NCBI GenBank assembly: GCA_905116865.2
Contig: CAJHNH020008442.1
Location: 124,001 to 188,000, forward strand
Direction: 5' to 3'
Source of the DNA: Candidula unifasciata
Taxonomy: Eukaryota; Mollusca; Gastropoda; Stylommatophora; Geomitridae
Length of the DNA: 64,000 nucleotides
The notes under the pieces were generated by a model. It was not told the origin of the DNA, searched no databases, and saw only the letters and a program-made list of their open reading frames with translations. A program made the translations under genes and the position numbers. Positions within the stretch are counted from its first letter, which is position 1. Each line of letters begins with the position of its first letter. Below are positions 33,845-64,000 of the stretch, piece by piece.

Positions 33845-35545
33845 GCACGAGCCAGTGTGAATGTCTGGCAGCTGCTACTATATTTTAGTGTGAATGTCTG
33901 GTAACTGCTACTATAATTTAGTGTGAATGTCTGGTAACTGCTACAATATGTTAGTGTGAATGTCTGGTAACTGCTACTATAATTTAGTGTGAATGTCTGG
34001 TAACTGCTACAATATTTTAGTGTGAATGTCTGGTAACAGCTATAATATTTTAGTGTGAATGTTTGTAACTGCTACTATAATTGAGTGTGAATGTTTGGTA
34101 ACTGCTACAATATTTTAGTAAGAATGTCTGGCAACTGCTACAATATTTTAGTGTGAATGTTTGGCAACTGCTACAATATGTTAGTGTGAATGTTTGGCAA
34201 CTACTACAATATTTTAGTGTAAATGTCCAGCAACTGCTATAATATTTTAGTGTGAATGTTTGGTAACTGCTACAATAATTTGGTGTGAATGTCTGGCAGC
34301 TGCTGCTATATTTTAGTGTGAATGCCTAGCAACTGCTACTATATTTTAATGTGAATGTCTGGCAACAACTACTATATTGTAGTGCAAGTTTATTAATGAC
34401 AATATTTTAGTGTCAATGTTTAGCAATTACTACTAGGGCTGTACCGAATATTCGCTTCGTATTCGCTTCAGGGCCAAATAGTGGACCCAATAACTATTCG
34501 GCCCAATAGTTGCGGTCGGGCCGAATACGAATAGTGGTTACCTCACAACCGTATCTGGACTAGTGGAAAAAAAACATCAAGACTTCCCACCTTGGTTTAT
34601 ACTGTGAAGCGTTATCTTTGTGCACCACCTACGAGCGTACCAAGTGCCCCTTTATTTCCATCTTGCAAGTGTTGCGAGTATAGTGTTTTTAGGTGTGTTG
34701 CTGTAGAAACAAAATGCAACACTTAAAAATGTAAGAGGGGCAGAAAAGCAAGCGTTCTAGTGTTGTCGGCTTGATTTCTTTGAGTGGAGTGTCCTCTTCG
34801 TTGATTCTTTGAAGTAACGGGAGTTCGTCATCATTTATGGGTGTCGTATCTGTTCTTTCGTCGTCTCGTGGAAACGGCAGCGGCTGAATGTTTTGATCGA
34901 CGTTCGGTTTCTTTATTGTCTTTGTTGTTTGATCTTCTGGCGTTGGCCGCCTGGCGTCTGGTTTCGTGAGCTCGCGCGCGGGGGGGGGGGGGGGGGGGGG
35001 GGGGGGACATTGTTTTCTTCGCCGGCGTTATTTTTTTTTTTTGATGTTTCGCCTTGCGGGTTTTCATTTTGACTCTCTGTATTTGTCGTATTTTCCTGTT
35101 TAGTACAGCTGGAAATACCTTCAGTGAGACAAAAAGCTGGCCTAATGCTGACAACATGGAACGAAGGTTTTTTTATGGAGGTGTGTCAGCACACGAACTA
35201 ATATGTGCTGCAGGAGATCGCAGATTGTGGCGAGGCATAATCGCCCATGCCAGCCGGCAAAGCACATGATGATGATGATTCACTATTCGTATTCGTGTTT
35301 GGCCGAATAGTTGGTCCAGCTATTCCTATTCGGCAGAATAGTAAAAATCACTATTCGGTACAGCCCTAATTACTACAATATTTTAGTGTGAATGTTTGGC
35401 AACTGCTACAATAATTAAGTGTGAATGTCTGGCAGCTGCTACAATATTTTAGTGTTTGTCAATTACAACATTTTATTGTGAATGTTTGGCAACTTCTACA
35501 ATATTTTAGTGTGAATTTTTGGCAACCTTTATATTTTAATTAGTA
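33845..35545. repeat. Minisatellite, ~32-bp unit, interrupted by a transposon
   Basis: The unit is TATTTTAGTGTGAATGTCTG and GTAACTGCTACAA with variation. The array is broken at 34434-35368 by a hAT-like element and resumes after it. Confidence 0.93.
34434..35368. mobile_element. hAT-like non-autonomous DNA transposon
   Basis: The left end TAGGGCTGTACCGAATA and the right end (reverse complement TAGGGCTGTACCGAATAGT) are inverted repeats. They are flanked by a perfect 8-bp direct repeat ATTACTAC (34426-34433 and 35369-35376), the target-site length of hAT transposons. It has inserted into a ~32-bp minisatellite. No transposase is seen. Inside are a G run, and near the right end a LINE-like tail (AGATCGCAGATTGTGGCGAG ... 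GATGATGATGAT). Confidence 0.88.
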
Positions 35546-36019
35546 TATGATCAAAATATCTGCTTAGCACTGAATGCGTTAAAACACACTTAAATATGTG
35601 TGCGCGTATACACACACTCACACATATACACATACGTACTTCTGGCAATTTTCATCTTTGGTGACTCTTCCTATTTCACGGGACAAGAAAAAAAAGCATG
35701 TAAGAAATTATTTGAGCAATCACATTCTCATTTTTCTGTGGAAGCTATAATACTTTTATTCTGCCATGAAGTATAAGCTCTCAACTAGTTCACAGGAAAA
35801 CACCTCAGACACACTGGCAAGGACTGCCAGTGGACAGCAGACTGAACAAAGGAGACATGAAGGACCTAATAAAACATGGAAAAGTAACAGACCAGCAGCA
35901 ATGGAGTTCACGTGTCAAAGCTGACAACCACATGAAGAGGATACAGACAGAACACACAAAAAATATTTAAAGCATGTCTGCTAGTCTGCTTCTAGGACAA
36001 ACAAACTGTTGGATCCTGG

Positions 36020-38110
36020 CTGTTGCTACATGGACCATGTGGAACATTAAACTGTTTAGTGTGATCTAAGAGGGGAACTGGAACAGCTGTGTACAATGTA
36101 GCTGTTGCTACATGGACCATGTAGAACATTTAACTGTTTAGTGTGATCTAAGAGGGGAGCTGGAACAGCTGTGTACAATGTAGCTGTTGCTACATGGACC
36201 ATGTGGAACATTTAACTGTTTAGTGTGATCTAAGAGGGGAGCTGGAACAGCTGTGTACAATGTAGCTGTTGCTACATGGACCATGTGGAACATTTAACTG
36301 TTTAGTGTGATCTAAGAGGGGAACTAGAACAGCTGTGTACAATGTAGCTGTTGCTACATGGACCATTTAACTGTTTAGTGTGATCTAAGAGGGAAACTAG
36401 AACAGCTGTGTACAATGTAGCTGTTGCTACATGGACCATTTAACTGTTTAGTGTGATCTAAGAGGGAAACTGGAACAGCTGTGTACACTGTAGCTGCTGC
36501 TACATGGACCATGTGGAACATTTAAAAGTTTAGTGTGATCTAAGAGGGGAACTGGAACAGCTGTGTACAATGTAGCTGTTGCTACATGGACCATGTGGAA
36601 CATATAACTGTTTAGTGTGATCTAAGAGGGGAACTGGAACAGCTGTGTACAATGTAGCTGTTGCTACATGGACCATGTGGAACATTTAACTGTTTAGTGT
36701 GATCTAAGAGGGGAACTGGAACAGCTGTGTACAATGTAGCTGTTGCTACATGGACCATGTGGAACATTTAACTGTTTAGTGTGATCTAAGAGGGGAACTG
36801 GAACAGCTGTGTACAATGTAGTTGTTGCTACATGCACCATGTGGAACATTTAACTGTTTAGTGTGATCTAAGAGGGGAACTGGAACAGCTGTGTACAATG
36901 TAGCTGTTGCTATATGGACCATGTGGAACATTTAACTGTTTAGTGTGATCTAAAAGGGGAACTGGAACAGATGTGTACAATGTAGCTGTTGCTACATGGA
37001 CCATGTGGAACATTTAACTGTTTAGTGTGATCTAAGAGGGGAACTGGAACAGCTGTGTACAATGTAGCTGTTGCTACATGGACCATGTGGAACATTTAAC
37101 TGTTTAGTGTGATCTAAGAGGGGAACTGGAACAGCTGTGTACAATGTAGCTGTTGCTACATGGACCATGTGGAACATTTAACTGTTTAGTGTGATCTAAG
37201 AGGGGAACTGGAACAGCTGTGTACAATGTAGATGTTGCTACATGGACTATGTGGAACATTTAACTGTTTAGTGTGATCTAAGAGGGGAACTGGAACAGCT
37301 GTGTACAATGTAGCTGTTGCTACATGGACCATGTGGAACATTTAACTGTTTAGTGTGATCTAAGAGGGGAACTGGAACAGCTGTGTACAATGTAGCTGTT
37401 GCTACATGGACCATGTGGAACATTTAACTGTTTAGTGTGATCTAAGAGGGGAACTGGAACAGCTGTGTACAATGTAGCTGTTGCTACATGGACCACGTGG
37501 AACATTTAACTGTTTAGTGTGATCTAAGAGGGGAACTGGAACAGCTGTGTACAATGTAGCTGTTGCTACATGTACCACGTGGAACATTTAACTGTTTAGT
37601 GTTATCTAAGAGGGGAACTGGAACAGCTGTGTACAATGTAGCTGTTGCTACATGGACCATGTGGAACATTTAACTGTTCAGTGTGATCTAAAAGGGGAAC
37701 TGGAACAGCTGTGTACAATGTAGCTGTTGCTACATGGACCATGTGGAACATTTAACTGTTCAGTGTGATCTAAGAGGGGAGCTGGAACAGCTGTGTACAA
37801 TGTAGCTGTTGCTACATGGACCATGTCGAACATTTAACTGTTTAGTGTGATCTAAGAGGGGAACTGGAACAGCTGTGTACAATGTAGCTGTTGCTACATG
37901 GCAGTGTGATCTAAAAGGGGAACTGGAACAGCTGTGTACAATGTAGCTGTTGCTACATGGACCATGTGGAACATTTAACTGTTCAGTGTGATCTAAGAGG
38001 GGAGCTGGAACAGCTGTGTACAATGTAGCTGTTGCTACATGGACCATGTCGAACATTTAACTGTTTAGTGTGATCTAAGAGGGGAACTGGAACAGCTGTG
38101 TACAATGAAG
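36020..38110. repeat. Minisatellite, 82-bp unit, ~25 copies
   Basis: The unit runs AGCTGTTGCTACATGGACCA, then TGTGGAACATTTAACTGTTT, AGTGTGATCTAAGAGGGGAA and CTGGAACAGCTGTGTACAAT. Copies are very similar, with a few lacking an 11-base segment. It begins in single-copy sequence at about 36010. Confidence 0.95.
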
Positions 38111-38719
38111 GTTATTACACATTAGACCACACTAATCTCAGTCCATTATGTCAAGGAAATACAAACTAAAAAAAAAAAAAAAAGCTTAGTATTACAGGTT
38201 CTTCTTATTTCTCTAGATTCTGTTCCGCCTTTCAGCATCAGGTTTTGAAGAGGCATCTGTTGTGTGTCTTGGTATGTCCTAAGCAGATGTTGATATCCAC
38301 AGCCGCCTGAGATATACCATCTATTCATCACTTGCATGAACGACCTTAGTTCTGCTTCTGTTGTGAACCTAGCTCAATGATGACTGGCTAATACTGGGAA
38401 ATAATGTGCAAGTGTCACTTGTATACATCAACAGAAATTAGATTTTCCAAAAGAAAAAGGGTTTTACAAACATCTTAAATATGCCTCTCCATAGTACTAA
38501 TGAGACAAATGAACTGATGAAATGAATTGATTAGGATTTGCTGCTTCTACATTTGTTATAATCTGGTAACAGTCTGGACTGTAATATAATTATCTGTACA
38601 ATGTATCACTATCAGAAACAATTTCTTGGAAATCAGACTAAACTGTGTGTTATCAATTCAGTTTATCATTGCTTGAAAGTTTCTTGGAAACTGAGGACCA
38701 CTAAAAGATTTATACTTAC

Positions 38720-61588
<22,869 letters not shown>

Positions 61589-61684
61589 CTGAGAAAAAAT
61601 ATGTAACATACAAATCTAAGTAATTAAACAGATTTGTTCACCGGTCTACCTATGATGTTTGCCTCTAACTCAAAAAAATATGGA

Positions 61685-62060
61685 AGATGAATGTGCATGC
61701 AACATTCAAGTCTTAGAAATAAAGCCACAGTACAGAACTTGATGATGATGATGATGTTGTTATCGATCCAGAAGCGCATAAGCTTTTGCCCTCTGGCCCA
61801 ATGCCATGTAGTGGAATTTGCATGTTTTCACAAGCTGTTCTTTTTCTCCATACAAGGTGTTCCACTTGTCTGGTCTCGGAGGGAGTAGCACTTTTACTCT
61901 CCCTCCTCCTAGGGTTTCTGATTTTCCTATTTACCTTAAATTATCCATTAGCCAATTTTTCACACATGCCAGCCTGGTTTCCCACTGTCTATAGAACCTG
62001 ATAAACAACCAGGACTTTCCACCAGAGTATACAGCGGGTCAACACAAAGATGAAGCAGAA
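61685..62060 (+). mobile_element. GAA-tail SINE split by another retroposon
   Basis: The family sequence runs to about 61743 (GTGCATGCAACATTCAAGTC) and resumes at 61993 (AAACAACCAGGACTTTCCAC ... AGCAGAAGAAAA). Between them is a 249-base insert. Confidence 0.75.
61744..61992 (-). mobile_element. Nested retroposon with GAT-repeat tail
   Basis: The insert begins (plus view) GATGATGATGTTGTTATC, a tail in reverse orientation, and is flanked by AGAACTTGAT (61734-61743) and AGAACCTGAT (61993-62002), a 9-of-10 target-site duplication. The body has CCAATGCCATGTAGTGGAAT and CCTCCTCCTAGGGTTTCTGA. No protein was recognised. Confidence 0.7.
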
Positions 62061-62354
62061 GAAAAAATACACCACATTTAACAATTAAACTTCAGCCAAA
62101 AATGTGAACTCAACTTTCACAATTTTTATGAATTTTCATTACAAAATAAAGAAATATATAACACTGGTTACTATTACAAATATGTTTAGTTATTTTCTAT
62201 CAGCATCCATAAAATGTGTCACCCTTTAAATTATGTGTCAACATGTAAATTTTCTGTCAACATGGAACAATTCTATCTTTCCTAATCACACAGAAATAAA
62301 GCAGTCATTTCTATGAATTATAATTCTATAGACCAATCTGTTTTCAATGTGTGA

Positions 62355-62648
62355 TTTCTTCTTCACGTTCACCAGCTGTACACTCCAGCATTAAGTTCTG
62401 CGTATTTGTCCACCTCCGGACTTTAGTCTTGTTCCAGAGCCTGAATGTTGCATGCATATCCATTTTACAGATCTACCTCATTTATATGCAGCCTGTTGGT
62501 ACCTTGCCTCTCAGGCTGATGCACTTTGACGTCAAAGAAAACTCCTAATTGGTCAGCTCTTACGACATGCTTTCTTTAGGGAGGCAATGAGTCTTTTCTT
62601 GTTTTCCACACAAGGCCTGGGAACCCACATAGGGAAATGTGTGATGTG
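62355..62648 (-). mobile_element. GAA-tail SINE copy, near full length
   Basis: Reverse copy starting TTCTTCTTCACG and ending GGCCTGGGAACCCACATAGG, all inner blocks present. Confidence 0.83.
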
Positions 62649-62879
62649 ATCATTCATATGTGGCACCTTAATTTTCCAGAACATTCTTTTTCTTCCTCTT
62701 AGGCTGAGTCAACCTGCGAATGCAGGTAATTTTTTTTTAAAGAATTTTTCTCAATGGGGATTCAAACTTATGATCATCTGTCTGGAGGTCAAACTATTTA
62801 TTGCACCATGATTCCCTCTTTCAATCATAATGGGATTAAATGTTTCCAGCAATTTCCTTTATTAATTTTGTTTTTTCTT

Positions 62880-63770
62880 GATAAGAGGGAAGTCATGGAT
62901 GGCTCATGCAGAAGACACAGTCAAACAGGTTTGCATCCTGAAGAACATTAGGCAAGGAGAGGAGTGGGTAAGAGTGCCAGCGGAACAGTTCAATTTGTGT
63001 AGCCATAATAACATTGAGCCAGGAGTGTAGAGTGGCCAGCAGTAGCCATAAAGGTAGAAATTCAACAATTAATTCAAAATAATGCTTGTTCAGAGGATGT
63101 GGTTATTTATACACATGGTTCAGTGTCAAGAGGTAAAAGAGGTGCTTGGGGCTTCTTAGCAAAAGTTAATGGTCAACATTTAGTGCAGGAAAGCCTAGCA
63201 TATGATACCACAACATCCAGCTTGAGAATGGAGGTGGAGGCATTCCCTGCAGCTTTCCGTTGGTTAGAGAACACGACACACACACACACACGTTGTGAAT
63301 GTAACTGACTCAGAAAGCATGCTGAGGAAGGTTTGAGGGCAGGAGTGCTTTGTGCAGAGTGGCATGCTTCGCTGCGGAGCTCAAGGGTGAGGAGTATTGT
63401 CTGGATCTTTTCACCGGGTTACACAGGTGTGTTGAGAAATAAACAGGGGGACAGACTGGCTGGCTCTGCACAACTTAGTGAAATACTGATGCATGATAAG
63501 GCAGATGTGGTTAGAGCCGTGTAGGAGAACGTATACAATTCAGAGGAACAAATGGATTACCAGTCTGGTGAGAGAGATGCAACAGGGAGTGATGAGGGGT
63601 TCAGGTCGATGCTTGAAGCTTAGAGGAAGGCAAGACGGACATTTAATCAGAATGCTACTGGCACCACTGGTATTGGAACTCTGTGCTGACTGCTAAAGAT
63701 GGGTACGAAGCGCTTATGAGAATTCCCCGAGTGCTGAGATGTCGGTTCTTCAATCAACTCTTAAACTTTT
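62880..63770 (+). mobile_element. LINE 3' fragment with RNase H domain, second copy
   Basis: It has the same order as the 10740-11660 fragment: VVIYTHGSV (the first catalytic Asp replaced by His), [14 protein letters not shown], then a DKADVVRAV segment and the GIGTLC-like tail (63670-63750). It is interrupted by frame shifts and stops. Confidence 0.7.
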
Positions 63771-64000
63771 TCAGTACCAGAAGGTTACACAGGAGAAACT
63801 ATAGTGACGAAATAATCATTATGCAAAATCATAAATACATTAATTTCAAAGTGGCAATATACACTGCTGTAGTGACCAATGCAGAAGCCAGATTCTCTAC
63901 TATATTATAACCAAATGGTCAAAGTAAGAGGGTGCATTATGCTGGGAAAAGGAATTAAGGGGTAAATTAATACATACAACAGGCGTTGCTTGGTTCTGAA

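Noticed and set aside
34831..35157. Basic, proline-rich minus frame inside the hAT-like element
   Set aside because: Low-complexity reading through a G run; no transposase features.

Overview
The window is animal nuclear DNA, most likely from a mollusc and perhaps a marine gastropod. The evidence is short exons with GT-AG junctions and kilobase introns, a recognisable metazoan condensin gene, decayed LINE fragments with RNase H or reverse-transcriptase tails, tRNA-derived SINEs and many minisatellites. The lineage is inferred from the repeat types and was not tested.

Two genes face each other tail to tail. On the plus strand, nine exons from 388 to 20396 give the C-terminal ~399 residues of condensin complex subunit 2 (NCAPH/Barren). 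All splice phases agree, and the start lies left of the window. On the minus strand, thirteen exons from 61588 down to 38720 join in phase into ~860 residues of a protein I do not recognise: a charged N-terminal region with a basic nuclear-signal-like patch, an atypical B-box-like Cys/His knuckle, then a long mostly helical body. Its 5' end lies right of the window. Two further good minus exons (30577-30465 and 27187-26852) encode a coiled-coil stretch and a C-terminus with two hydrophobic segments. They splice to each other, but their phase does not fit exon 38785-38720, so the 3' end of this gene is unresolved. An alternative terminal exon with its own stop sits at 31644-31603. The sequence from 20397 to 26851 is the NCAPH 3'UTR plus intergenic DNA.

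The rest is introns filled with repeats. There are eleven minisatellite arrays (23 to 82 bp units), many of them close to a splice site. Interspersed elements include a ~300 bp SINE family with a GAA-rich tail (about ten copies), a tRNA-like SINE family, LINE 3' ends, a 935-bp hAT-like element with a perfect 8-bp target duplication, a piggyBac-like relic and a processed ribosomal-protein L26 pseudogene.

The observations most worth checking are: (1) an exact 88-bp tandem duplication of the last NCAPH intron end and last exon; (2) a minisatellite that seems to have grown from a real 5' splice site, giving about 45 decoy donors; (3) a 43-nt intron that can fold into a hairpin; (4) the unknown B-box-like gene and its two possible endings; (5) the nested transposon insertions.
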